Below are positions 1 to 8,847 of a DNA stretch of 64,000 bases, in pieces. How positions within the stretch are numbered: the stretch's first letter is position 1; every line of letters begins with the position of its first letter. The stretch is from an uncultured Prevotella sp. (lineage in GTDB: Bacteria; Bacteroidota; Bacteroidia; Bacteroidales; Bacteroidaceae): assembly GCA_905233825.1 (NCBI GenBank), contig CAJOFE010000008.1, forward strand, positions 80,957-144,956, given 5' to 3'. Made by a program: the position numbers and the translations under genes. The notes under the pieces were generated by a model. That model saw only the letters and a list, made by a program, of their open reading frames with translations. It was not told where the DNA came from and searched no databases.

Positions 1-897
1 CCCACCATCTTCATCTATGGTGAGGGGTGGAGTGCTGGTCAGTGTGCCCTACCTACGGAGCAGTTAGGAGTGAAGGCGAACATCAAGCAGATGCCTCGTA
101 TTGCAGCTTTCAGTGACGATCTGCGTGATGCCCTTCGCGGCCCGTTCAGCGATGATACGAAATGTGGCTGGTTAGGACATGGTGCAGAGGCTACCGACGA
201 GGAGACAGAAAGCATGAAGGCGGGCATCGCCGGCATGATAAAACATCCGCAGGTGGATTATACGAAAGTGAACTACTCGAAGGAACCCTATGCTGCTGAG
301 CCTACGCAGATGATGGCCTACGTAAGTTGTCATGATGACATGTGCTTGGTGGATCGTTTGTGTGCCAGTATTCCTGGCATCAAAGATGACGAGCTAATAC
401 GGTTGGACTTGTTGGCCCAGACTGCCGTCTTTACTTCGCAGGGCGTACCTTTCATGCTGAGTGGTGAGGAACTACTGCGTACCAAGCTGGGCGTGCATAA
501 CTCGTTCGAGAGTCCTGACAGCATCAATCAGTTAGACTGGACGCAGAAAGAGCGCTATTCGCAGGTATTTGAGTATTACAAGAATCTGATTGCCCTGCGC
601 AAGCATCATCCTGCCTTCCGCATGGGAAATGCCGACATGGTGAAGAAGCATCTGGAGTTCCTTGCTGCACCAACGGGAGTTGTGGCCTATCGCCTGAAGG
701 ATCATGCCTACGGCGATATATGGGCTGACATCATCGTCTTGCTGAATGCCAACCGCAAGGCCATGCAGGTGGAGGTGCCCGCGGGCGACTATACCGTGGT
801 GTGCTACGACGGTTGTATCGACGAGCAGGGCATGCAACAGGTCAGCGGCCCGACGATCAGCGTCGGTGCACAGTCGGCCTTGATCATGTACAAATGA
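1..897 (+). CDS. Type I pullulanase / GH13 family protein, C-terminal part (5' end outside window)
   Basis: Frame is open from base 1; PRIAAFSDDLRDALRGPFSDD and the C-terminal beta domain are typical of PulA-type GH13 enzymes. Confidence 0.8.
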   Translation, partial: PTIFIYGEGWSAGQCALPTEQLGVKANIKQMPRIAAFSDDLRDALRGPFSDDTKCGWLGHGAEATDEETESMKAGIAGMIKHPQVDYTKVNYSKEPYAAEPTQMMAYVSCHDDMCLVDRLCASIPGIKDDELIRLDLLAQTAVFTSQGVPFMLSGEELLRTKLGVHNSFESPDSINQLDWTQKERYSQVFEYYKNLIALRKHHPAFRMGNADMVKKHLEFLAAPTGVVAYRLKDHAYGDIWADIIVLLNANRKAMQVEVPAGDYTVVCYDGCIDEQGMQQVSGPTISVGAQSALIMYK

Positions 898-2304
898 TTA
901 TTTCTTCAGTCTGAAGGAATGTTCAATGCTATTGAGCTCCTCTACGAAGGCCTTATCAATCTTCAGGCGCTGCTCAATAGCAGAGCAGCTATGGAGCACG
1001 GTGCTGTGGTCGCGGCCTCCGATGAGCTGGCCGATGCGTGAGGCTGGCATCTTAGTGTATTTCTGAGCCAGATACATGGAGATTTGCCTTACCAGCACAT
1101 AGTCGCGCTTGCGGCTCTTACTGAAAACGTTCTGTTGGCTGACACCAAAGTGATTGCATACCTTCTCCAGAATGTCGTCGATGGTGAGCGGATGGTTATC
1201 GACTTTCACGGCACGCTTGATGATGCGCTCAGCCAAATGCATGTCGATAGCCGAGTTATAGACGATGGAGTAGGCCATCAGCGAGTTGATAACTCCCTCT
1301 AGATCGCGCACGCTGCCATTGGCCGTCTGTGCAATATACTGGATGACATCAGCGGGAATCTTCAGACCGTCGCGACGGCATTTGGCATTCAGGATGTCAA
1401 TGCACAACTGTACGTTCGGCTTCTCTAACTCGGCAATGAGGCCGCAGGAGAAACGGGTGAGCAGACGGTCTTTCACTCCGTCGAGATCGACTGGCGGACG
1501 ATCGCTGGCCAGGATAATCTGCTTACCCAGACGGAACAGGTGGTCGAAAATGTGGAAGAAAGTGTCGAGGGTACGTGGTGAAGTGGCCCACTCCTGAATG
1601 TCATCGACGATGAGCACATCAATGGACTGGTAGAAATTGATGAAGTCATTGGAGGTGTTCTGGCGTACGGCATCAGTATATTGCACTTGGAACAGACGGG
1701 CCGACACATAGAGGACGCGGCGCTGAGGATAGCGGCGCTTGCACTCTACGCCAATAGCATTGATAAGATGGGTCTTTCCACAGCCGGAAGGTCCGAACAC
1801 AAAAAAAGGATTGAACGTAGATTTCCCGGGGTGCTCTGCGATGGTCAGGCCGACGGTGCGTGGCAGTTTGTTGGAGTCGCCCTCGATGAAGTTCTCGAAG
1901 TTCTTCTTGGGGTCAAGCTGTGGGTTCAGCTGAGGCGTGACGCCATCGAGTACGTTGGGCGACTTGTTACCACGGGTGGTCGTTTCCTGGGCCTCGATGG
2001 CCGACGGGCCGTCGCCTTCCACGACCTGTGTCTTGCTGTTTTCCTTATCTACGACGAGGCGGTACTTCAACTTGACATTGGCGGCGAAACTGTTGTTCAG
2101 AGCCCAGGCTATAAGACGCACGTAGTACTGCTCCAAGTACTCGTAGATGTACGGGCTTGGAACCTGCACCAATACCGTCGAAAGCTTTTCGTCGTAGCTT
2201 TCGAAGACAATGGGCTCGAACCACGTTTTGTATGTTTGCTCTGTGACGTTCTGCCTGATAAGGTGGAGGCAGTTGTCCCAAAGCGCCTTATGACTCTTTT
2301 GCAT
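898..2304 (-). CDS. dnaA: Chromosomal replication initiator protein DnaA (start taken at MQKSHKALW)
   Basis: Walker A FGPSGCGKTHL, Walker B LIVDDIQ, C-terminal GGRDHSTVLHSC signature. Confidence 0.96.
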   Translation of the reverse strand: MQKSHKALWDNCLHLIRQNVTEQTYKTWFEPIVFESYDEKLSTVLVQVPSPYIYEYLEQYYVRLIAWALNNSFAANVKLKYRLVVDKENSKTQVVEGDGPSAIEAQETTTRGNKSPNVLDGVTPQLNPQLDPKKNFENFIEGDSNKLPRTVGLTIAEHPGKSTFNPFFVFGPSGCGKTHLINAIGVECKRRYPQRRVLYVSARLFQVQYTDAVRQNTSNDFINFYQSIDVLIVDDIQEWATSPRTLDTFFHIFDHLFRLGKQIILASDRPPVDLDGVKDRLLTRFSCGLIAELEKPNVQLCIDILNAKCRRDGLKIPADVIQYIAQTANGSVRDLEGVINSLMAYSIVYNSAIDMHLAERIIKRAVKVDNHPLTIDDILEKVCNHFGVSQQNVFSKSRKRDYVLVRQISMYLAQKYTKMPASRIGQLIGGRDHSTVLHSCSAIEQRLKIDKAFVEELNSIEHSFRLKK

Positions 2305-2577
2305 CAGTTTTAGATTATTCTTTCCATTAGGTGAGAGCTGACCGTTATCAGTCTTTCCGAGTGCAAAGGTCGCAAAAAAAAACGAACCCTGCAAATTGTC
2401 GAAAATTACCCTATGTGTTTACACTTCCCGTAACTTACTATTTTTATGCTTCTTAGCGTGTTTCACGTTTTTTCGCTACTCACGGCTATTGCAAAATCGT
2501 AATTTCTTGTATTTCAGTAAAATCTATTTTTGCTTTATGAAGTTTGCAGTTGGTTTACTATTTAGACAAAAATAAAA

Positions 2578-3480
2578 TTACTTACTTTTTTTGCCGAAGA
2601 CAGATACGTTAATGTAGCGTTTGGGATGCTGTTTGAAGTCAACGAGCAGTGAGTCAAAACTATGGATGGAAGAGTTAAGACTTTCGTATAGCTGTGTGTC
2701 GTTCAGCAGCAGTCCCATCGAGCCATCCGTGCTGTTGAGGGTGTTGCTCAGTTGTTGCAGGCTGGCCAGTGTGGCATCCACTTTTTGCATGGTGCTCTGA
2801 AGGTCCAGCTGGCTCATGTTGCCTGTCAGCGTCTCTGCATTCGTCAGTACGCCTTCAGCCTTATCCATCATCTGAGGCACTTTACGGTTCATCTGCGCCG
2901 TGAGCTGGTTCAGCTGGCTTGCTGTGGTGTTCAGACTGGCCGTCAGCTGTTCTGCATTGTGCATGGTGCCACTGAGGGCAGGGTCGGCCACAATGGCATT
3001 GATGTTCATGAGGATGGAGTCCAGCTTAGGCAGCATCTGCTCCACTTGGGGAATCATCTGGGCAGCTTTGCTCATCAGTCCCTCCTGTATGAATCCTTCA
3101 ATAGTATCACCCTTGGCCAACATGCCGTTTTGCTGACTGCTGATACGCAGTTCCAGCTTGACGTTGCCCAGCAGGTCACTGACGATTTCTGCACGGCTTC
3201 CTTTGGTCAGCTGCAGCTTGGGGTCGAGGTCGAGGGCAGCAATGATATGATCAGGCTGCCCATAGTCATATTCTATGTTCTTGACCACGCCCACGCGATA
3301 GCCGTTAGCATAGACAGGACTGGAGGCCGACAGTCCGCTGATGTCCTTGAAATTGGCATAGTAGATATCGTTGGAGGAGAATATGGACATGCCTTTCAAG
3401 AAGTGCATGCCGATGAACAGCACCACGATGGCCACTATAGCCACAAGTGCGATTTTTACTTCCTTGGTGAAAAACTTCAT
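2578..3480 (-). CDS. MCE/MlaD family lipid transport substrate-binding protein
   Basis: N-terminal TM helix (MKFFTKEVKIALVAIVAIVVLFIGMHFLKG) followed by MCE-like domain and helical C-terminus. Confidence 0.85.
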   Translation of the reverse strand: MKFFTKEVKIALVAIVAIVVLFIGMHFLKGMSIFSSNDIYYANFKDISGLSASSPVYANGYRVGVVKNIEYDYGQPDHIIAALDLDPKLQLTKGSRAEIVSDLLGNVKLELRISSQQNGMLAKGDTIEGFIQEGLMSKAAQMIPQVEQMLPKLDSILMNINAIVADPALSGTMHNAEQLTASLNTTASQLNQLTAQMNRKVPQMMDKAEGVLTNAETLTGNMSQLDLQSTMQKVDATLASLQQLSNTLNSTDGSMGLLLNDTQLYESLNSSIHSFDSLLVDFKQHPKRYINVSVFGKKSK

Positions 3481-3490
3481 GCTTATCCTA

Positions 3491-4723
3491 TTATTTGTTG
3501 TTGTTCCTGAATTCCTGAAGTGCTGCGGCTGCATCAACCCTTTCGCCGTTCTTGAAGGCAACGATGAATGCCTGTGGGAACTTGTCGAGCACGCTTCGGC
3601 GCAGTCGGCTGATTTCATTGTAGTCGGCAGATGAGCCGATGGTATATTTCCACAGACCTCCCTCTTTGTAATATTCTATGCCCGTCAGGCCTTTCAGTTG
3701 TCGGTCGTTAGATCTCAGTTCCGTCGAGCTGGCCAGCAGCTGTACCTTGAAGATGGGAACGGTAGCCCCGTCTGCAGCCTCACCTCCTGCAACTCCTCCC
3801 TGTGAGGGCGGTGAGGTGATGGTATCGTTATTTGTTTGAGGAGTTCTTTCTTCTTTCTCTTCAGGCAAGGGTTGGGCTTGCGGGTTGGGCTGTGGCGTCT
3901 GTTGAGGAGGCTGAGCCGTCTGTGAGTATTTGTTCTTATAAGCCACGAAAGCCTGGTAAATACCACGGCCCATCGCATCCACGTTAGTGGACTTGGTAAG
4001 GTAGGAGGCTTCTGAGGCTGTGGTGATGTAGCCCAGTTCGATGAGGCAGGCAGGCATCGACGTTTCTCTCAATACGAGGAAGGCATCCTGTTTCACGCCT
4101 TTGTTGGGACGGCTGGCTGTGGAGCATACATTACGCTGGATGAGTTGTGCCAGCTCTACGCTCTGTGCCATGTTCGTCTCGTTTACTATGTCGAAGATAA
4201 TGTAGCTCTCGGGCACGCGAGGGTCGAAACCGGCATAGTGCTGTTTGTAGTCGCTCTCAATGAGCACCACCTCGTTCTCGCGCATGGCGGCGCTCAACTT
4301 CTCGTCGCTGCGACGTAGGCCCATGGTGTAGGTCTCCATGCCCGTAACAGGTTTCTTGCTGGCTACCGAGTTGGTATGGATGGAGATAAATACGTCGGCC
4401 TTGTTCCTGTTGGCAATGTCCGCACGTTCATGCAGGGGGATGAAGACATCGGTCTTACGGGTATAGATGACCTTTACGTCAGGACAGTTCCTTTCCACGT
4501 ATTTGCCGAAGGCCAGTGCCACGGCCAGATTGATGTTCTTCTCTTTGGCACCGTTGGCACAGGCACCGCCGTCCTTGCCACCGTGACCGGCGTCGATGAC
4601 CAGCGTGAACTTATGCGCGGTTGCACCGCTAACGAATAGTGCATAGTGCATAGTGAATAGTGCCAACAGCACCTTCACCATCAACGTCGCTCTCACTCCA
4701 GTTCGTTTGTTCTTTATGCTCAT
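3491..4723 (-). CDS. N-acetylmuramoyl-L-alanine amidase (Amidase_3) with C-terminal SPOR-like region
   Basis: FTLVIDAGHGGKDGGA, ISIHTNS, LIELGYIT motifs; start codon uncertain because the N-terminus overlaps a heptamer array. Confidence 0.88.
   Translation of the reverse strand: MSIKNKRTGVRATLMVKVLLALFTMHYALFVSGATAHKFTLVIDAGHGGKDGGACANGAKEKNINLAVALAFGKYVERNCPDVKVIYTRKTDVFIPLHERADIANRNKADVFISIHTNSVASKKPVTGMETYTMGLRRSDEKLSAAMRENEVVLIESDYKQHYAGFDPRVPESYIIFDIVNETNMAQSVELAQLIQRNVCSTASRPNKGVKQDAFLVLRETSMPACLIELGYITTASEASYLTKSTNVDAMGRGIYQAFVAYKNKYSQTAQPPQQTPQPNPQAQPLPEEKEERTPQTNNDTITSPPSQGGVAGGEAADGATVPIFKVQLLASSTELRSNDRQLKGLTGIEYYKEGGLWKYTIGSSADYNEISRLRRSVLDKFPQAFIVAFKNGERVDAAAALQEFRNNNK
3778..3818. 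repeat. Palindromic element in frame in the amidase gene
   Basis: CACCTCCTGCAACTCCTCCCTGTGAGGGCGGTGAGGTG; minus strand encodes SPPSQGGVAGGE. Confidence 0.72.
4634..4661. repeat. Heptamer array inside the amidase signal peptide
   Basis: GAATAGT GCATAGT GCATAGT GAATAGT; minus strand encodes LFTMHYALF. Confidence 0.75.
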
Positions 4724-4764
4724 ATTCTTTTTTACTCCTTACTCCTTTTACTCCTTTCTCCCTT

Positions 4765-4797
4765 CTCCCTCTGGAGAGGGGCTAGGGGAGTGGCTTC
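4765..4797. repeat. Intergenic palindromic element next to a TTACTCC heptamer tract
   Basis: CTCCCTCTGGAGAGGGGCTAGGGGAG between amidase and folB. Confidence 0.65.
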
Positions 4798-5180
4798 TCC
4801 TTCCTCCTCACTTCCACCTCTACGCTGGCACCGTCGCAGTCAGCTCCCATCGGAGGGTTCAGCTTGGTCAGCTTCAGGCTGATGGCTGTGGCCTGAGGGA
4901 AGTGCTTGAAGATGGCTTTGCAGATACGTCCAGCCACGTGCTCCAGCAGCTTCGATGGCGTTTTCATCTCCTCTCTCACCACCTGGCACGCCTCGGCATA
5001 GTTCAGCGTATCGGCTACATCGTCCGTCTCCATGGCCTTCCATATATTATAATGTATATGCAGGCTAACCAGAAAGTCGGCTCCCACCTTCTGCTCCTGC
5101 GCCATCACCCCGTGGAAGGCGTGTATGCGCAGGCGGTCGATGCTGATGATACTATTCTGCAGCGTCATTTCACCATTCAC
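4782..5180 (-). CDS. folB: Dihydroneopterin aldolase
   Basis: IISIDRLRIHAFHGVMAQEQKVGADFLVSLHI...DTLNYAEACQVV. Confidence 0.88.
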   Translation of the reverse strand: MNGEMTLQNSIISIDRLRIHAFHGVMAQEQKVGADFLVSLHIHYNIWKAMETDDVADTLNYAEACQVVREEMKTPSKLLEHVAGRICKAIFKHFPQATAISLKLTKLNPPMGADCDGASVEVEVRRKEKPLP

Positions 5181-5203
5181 TCTTCACTAATCACTATTCA
5201 CTA
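5170..5203. repeat. Heptamer array spanning the stop of the RNR-like ORF and the start of folB
   Basis: CACCATT CACTCTT CACTAAT CACTATT CACTATC. Confidence 0.75.
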
Positions 5204-5753
5204 TCTCATTAGCTGTGTCGACTTGTCCGGGCAGGTATTTCTTCAGAGCCCTCTCCACGCCGTTCTTCCAGGTGTTGATGCTCTCGTCCTTCAGCTGCAG
5301 CGAGGCCACCAGCTTAATGACGTGCTCTATGGGCATGCCATAGCGCAGCACACCGGAGATCAGCTTGGCGTAGTTCCAGTATTCGGGATTGAACTTCTCG
5401 CTGATACCCTCCACGGTAATCTTGTAGCCGCGTGTGTTCTCAAACTGGAAGTCATAGCGTTTCGAACCGTCAGCATTTACCTGCTTGATGATCTTTCCCT
5501 TACTCACCGACTTGGGTAGCATGATGCCTTCCTCCTCGTCCTGCAGGCCGGTGAAGATCTCGTAGGGATAGCCGTCGAGCAGTCCTACCAGGGCCACCCA
5601 CTTCTCTTTATTGTTCTGAAAGCGTACCACGTCGCACTCCAGCACTTGCGGTCTTACCTCCACCACCTGTGGTCGGGGCATGGGAGCCTGCTGAACGGCC
5701 GCTTCGTTTTCCTGCACGTTTTCTTCGTTTTTGTTTGCCATTTGCTTGTCCAT
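5187..5753 (-). CDS. Stand-alone protein resembling the C-terminal domain of adenosylcobalamin-dependent (class II) ribonucleotide reductase
   Basis: ECDVVRFQNNKEKWVALVGLLDGYPYEIFTGL...GVLRYGMPIEHVIKLVASLQLKDESINTWKNGVERALKKY resembles NrdJ C-termini as I recall them; no catalytic domain nearby. Confidence 0.6.
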   Translation of the reverse strand: MDKQMANKNEENVQENEAAVQQAPMPRPQVVEVRPQVLECDVVRFQNNKEKWVALVGLLDGYPYEIFTGLQDEEEGIMLPKSVSKGKIIKQVNADGSKRYDFQFENTRGYKITVEGISEKFNPEYWNYAKLISGVLRYGMPIEHVIKLVASLQLKDESINTWKNGVERALKKYLPGQVDTANEIVNSD

Positions 5754-5833
5754 CTGTTGGGTCTCTTTAGTAATTCCGTTGCAAAATTAATAAAAAAGTA
5801 GCAGTTTGAGGTAGTGGAATGGATTTTTTTTCG

Positions 5834-5841
5834 TAATTTTG
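5834..5841 (+). promoter_or_regulatory. TAnnTTTG -7 element upstream of the M6 peptidase
   Basis: TAATTTTG 28 nt upstream of the ATG at 5869. Confidence 0.45.
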
Positions 5842-5868
5842 CACACAATTATGTAAAAAACAACACTT

Positions 5869-8058
5869 ATGAGGAGATTACTGACTGTGTTATCGCTTCT
5901 GCTGATAACATTAAGCACAATGGCTGTTCCTGCCAAGAAAGGCATCTGGAAGAGCCTTCCATTAAACGGAGCAATAGTAAGGGCTCAGCTCGTGGGCGAT
6001 GAGCACGTTCATTATTGGCAGACCGAGGACGGGCTACAACTGGCCGAGCAGGACGGACTATTCGTCGCGGCCGATGTAGAAAAGATGCGTAAGTCGGCCA
6101 GCGAGCGTCGTGCCAAGCTTGCCAAGAGCCAGCTGGCTCGTATGAAGCGTAAGGGTATAGGCGATTTCATGCACTACACGGGCAAGAAGAAGGGACTCAT
6201 CATCCTGGTGGAGTTTGCCAATATGCAGTTCAAACCCGAGAACGATTCGCTGCGCTACACGCGCATCTGCAATGAGGAGGGCTACAACGAAGGTAGCTTC
6301 CGTGGTTCGGTATATGACTATTTCCGTGACCAGAGCTATGGCGAGTTTGAACTGACCTTCGACGTGATGGGCCCTGTGCAGATGGACTCTACCTATCAGT
6401 ACTACGGACATGATATTAACCCTGCCGAGGGTGGCAGCGATGCCCATCCGGGAGAGATGACGGCGAAGGCTTGCATGGCAGTGGCCGACCTGGTGGATTT
6501 CAGTGATTATGACTGGGATGGTGACGGCTATGTGGATCAGGTGATGTGTATCTATGCCGGCAATGGACAGGCCACCAGTGGCGGGACGGATACCATCTGG
6601 CCCCATGAGTGGGAATTGGAGGAGAGCGACTACGGGCATGTACTCGAACTGGACGGTGTGAAAATCAATACCTATGCCTGTGCCAACGAGCGGGAAGGTA
6701 ATCGCATCTCGGGCATCGGTACCATCTGCCATGAGTTTTCCCATTGCTTAGGCTTGCCTGACATGTACGACATAAACTATGGAGGTAACTTCGGCATGGG
6801 CGAGTGGTCGCTCATGGATGGGGGCAGCTACAACGGCAACGGCTTCTGCCCTGCCGGCTATAGCAGCTTCGACAAATATACCTGTGGCTGGGTGAAGCCT
6901 GTGGAACTGGTTCACAACGAGCGTATTGACAGCATGAAACCCTTGGCGCAGAGTCCCGAGGTATATATGATTCGCAACGACGGTTACGACGATGAGTATT
7001 ACCTGCTTGAGAACCGTCAGCGCATAGGCTGGGATGCAGAGCTGCCAGGTAGTGGCATGCTCATCATCCATGTGGATTTCGACCGTGAGATATGGAAATA
7101 TAATTTGGTGAATACCAACTACAATGGCGGGGGAGGCTTTCCTGCTAACGACCATCAGCGCTGCACCATCTTCCATGCCAGCAATTCTGCTAGTAGTGGC
7201 TATTGGCATGACGGTTCTGCCGATCCCTATCCTTATCAGGGAAACGACTCGCTGACCAACACTTCGGCTCCTGCTGCCAAGCTCTACAACGACAATATCG
7301 ATGGCAGTCGGTTGATGAACAAAGGCATCATGGAGATTGCCCGCAACGGCAACAAGACCGTATCCTTCCGCTTCCGCAATTCGGCAGAAGAGATATACCT
7401 GCCTGCAGGCACCATCTTCTATGAATCGTTCAACCAGTGCAATGGCACGGGTGGTAATGACGGTACGTGGAACGCCATGATGGCTTCCAGCAACTTGGTG
7501 ACTGACAACGACGACTGGATTGTGCAGAAGCCCTACGGAGGCTACCGTTGTGCACGCTTTGGCAACGGCAGCACAGTAGGCAAGGCCACCACACCAGTGA
7601 TTAATCTGGAGACCAATCGTGCTGAGCTGACTTTCCGTGCTGCTGGTTGGAACAAGGACGGCACCACGCTCACGCTGAGTGTGGAGGGCGAAGGAGAGGT
7701 GGAGCCTGCCACCGTGACGATGGAGAACTTCGTATGGAATGATTATAAGGTGACGCTGAAAGGCACTGGTGAGCTGCGAGTGACATTCTCGCCCGAGAAG
7801 CGCTTCCTGCTCGACGAGGTGTTGGTAGTGGCCCTGTCGTCAGATACTACCACTGTGGTTAATCCTGACACTACCGTAGTCAATCCCGACACGACTGTCA
7901 TCTCAGCAATCATCACTCCACCATCCACCATCCACCGTCAGAACGGCTATTATACCATCGACGGGCGTTATGCAGGCGCTTCTCTCGAGGCATTGCCATA
8001 CGGCATGTATATCTTATATTCAACAGAAGACCGCAAAGGACGGAAAATCGTGAAATGA
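5869..8058 (+). CDS. M6 family metalloprotease (secreted)
   Basis: Signal peptide; zinc motif ICHEFSHCLGLPD; C-terminal Bacteroidetes-type sorting-like tail. Confidence 0.87.
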   Translation: MRRLLTVLSLLLITLSTMAVPAKKGIWKSLPLNGAIVRAQLVGDEHVHYWQTEDGLQLAEQDGLFVAADVEKMRKSASERRAKLAKSQLARMKRKGIGDFMHYTGKKKGLIILVEFANMQFKPENDSLRYTRICNEEGYNEGSFRGSVYDYFRDQSYGEFELTFDVMGPVQMDSTYQYYGHDINPAEGGSDAHPGEMTAKACMAVADLVDFSDYDWDGDGYVDQVMCIYAGNGQATSGGTDTIWPHEWELEESDYGHVLELDGVKINTYACANEREGNRISGIGTICHEFSHCLGLPDMYDINYGGNFGMGEWSLMDGGSYNGNGFCPAGYSSFDKYTCGWVKPVELVHNERIDSMKPLAQSPEVYMIRNDGYDDEYYLLENRQRIGWDAELPGSGMLIIHVDFDREIWKYNLVNTNYNGGGGFPANDHQRCTIFHASNSASSGYWHDGSADPYPYQGNDSLTNTSAPAAKLYNDNIDGSRLMNKGIMEIARNGNKTVSFRFRNSAEEIYLPAGTIFYESFNQCNGTGGNDGTWNAMMASSNLVTDNDDWIVQKPYGGYRCARFGNGSTVGKATTPVINLETNRAELTFRAAGWNKDGTTLTLSVEGEGEVEPATVTMENFVWNDYKVTLKGTGELRVTFSPEKRFLLDEVLVVALSSDTTTVVNPDTTVVNPDTTVISAIITPPSTIHRQNGYYTIDGRYAGASLEALPYGMYILYSTEDRKGRKIVK

Positions 8059-8792
8059 AAAACCTACTGACACGTCGCACCATTCGGCGATATAGCAGCG
8101 AGCCTGTAGATGAAGGACTGCTGGGACGCCTGATGGATCAGGCCAAGCGCACGCAGACCATGGGCAACCTGCAGCTCTACTCGGTAGTGGTCACTCGCTC
8201 TGAGGACATCAAGAAACAGCTGGCACCTGCCCACTTCAACCAGCCTATGGTTACTGAGGCTCCTGTGGTGCTGACCATCTGTGCCGACTTCAACCGTACC
8301 AGCCAATGGGCTCGCTGTCGTCAGGCCGAGCCTGGCTACGACAATTTCCTGTCGTTCGTGAATGCTGCTACCGATGCATTGCTCTACACCCAGACCCTCT
8401 GCTGCCTGATGGATGAACGGGGACTGGGCTACTGCTATCTGGGTACTACGCTCTATCAGCCCCAGCAGATCATCGACATTCTGCATCTGCCCCAGTTGGT
8501 GATGCCTGTGGCTACGCTTACTGTGGGTTGGCCTGCTGAGCAGCCGACGCAATCGGAGCGCCTGCCTCTGGCATCGTTCATCCATAGCGATACCTATCAG
8601 GACTACACACCCTCTGCCATAGACCATCACTATAGCTACAAAGAGAGCCTGCCCGAGAACCAGCGCTTTGTCGAAGAGAACCACAAAGAGACGCTGGCGC
8701 AGGTATTCACCGATGTCCGTTACACCAAGAAAGACAACGAGGCTATGAGCGACGGCCTGCTTGAAGCACTCCGTCACCAGGGCTTCCTCTAA
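8055..8792 (+). CDS. Nitroreductase family protein (NfsA-like)
   Basis: MKNLLTRRTIRRYSSEPVDEGLLGRLMDQAKRTQTMGNLQLYSVVV. Confidence 0.85.
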   Translation: MKNLLTRRTIRRYSSEPVDEGLLGRLMDQAKRTQTMGNLQLYSVVVTRSEDIKKQLAPAHFNQPMVTEAPVVLTICADFNRTSQWARCRQAEPGYDNFLSFVNAATDALLYTQTLCCLMDERGLGYCYLGTTLYQPQQIIDILHLPQLVMPVATLTVGWPAEQPTQSERLPLASFIHSDTYQDYTPSAIDHHYSYKESLPENQRFVEENHKETLAQVFTDVRYTKKDNEAMSDGLLEALRHQGFL

Positions 8793-8847
8793 CTCACCTC
8801 CATTACTCCTTACTCCTTACTCCCTTACTCCTTACTCCTAAATCACT
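8792..8847. repeat. TTACTCC heptamer array between the nitroreductase gene and murF-alr
   Basis: ATTACTCCTTACTCCTTACTCCCTTACTCCTTACTCC. Confidence 0.85.

Noticed and set aside
2395-2577. Possible oriC upstream of dnaA
   Set aside because: No cluster of TTATCCACA-like DnaA boxes or clear unwinding element seen by eye; dnaA alone is not enough.
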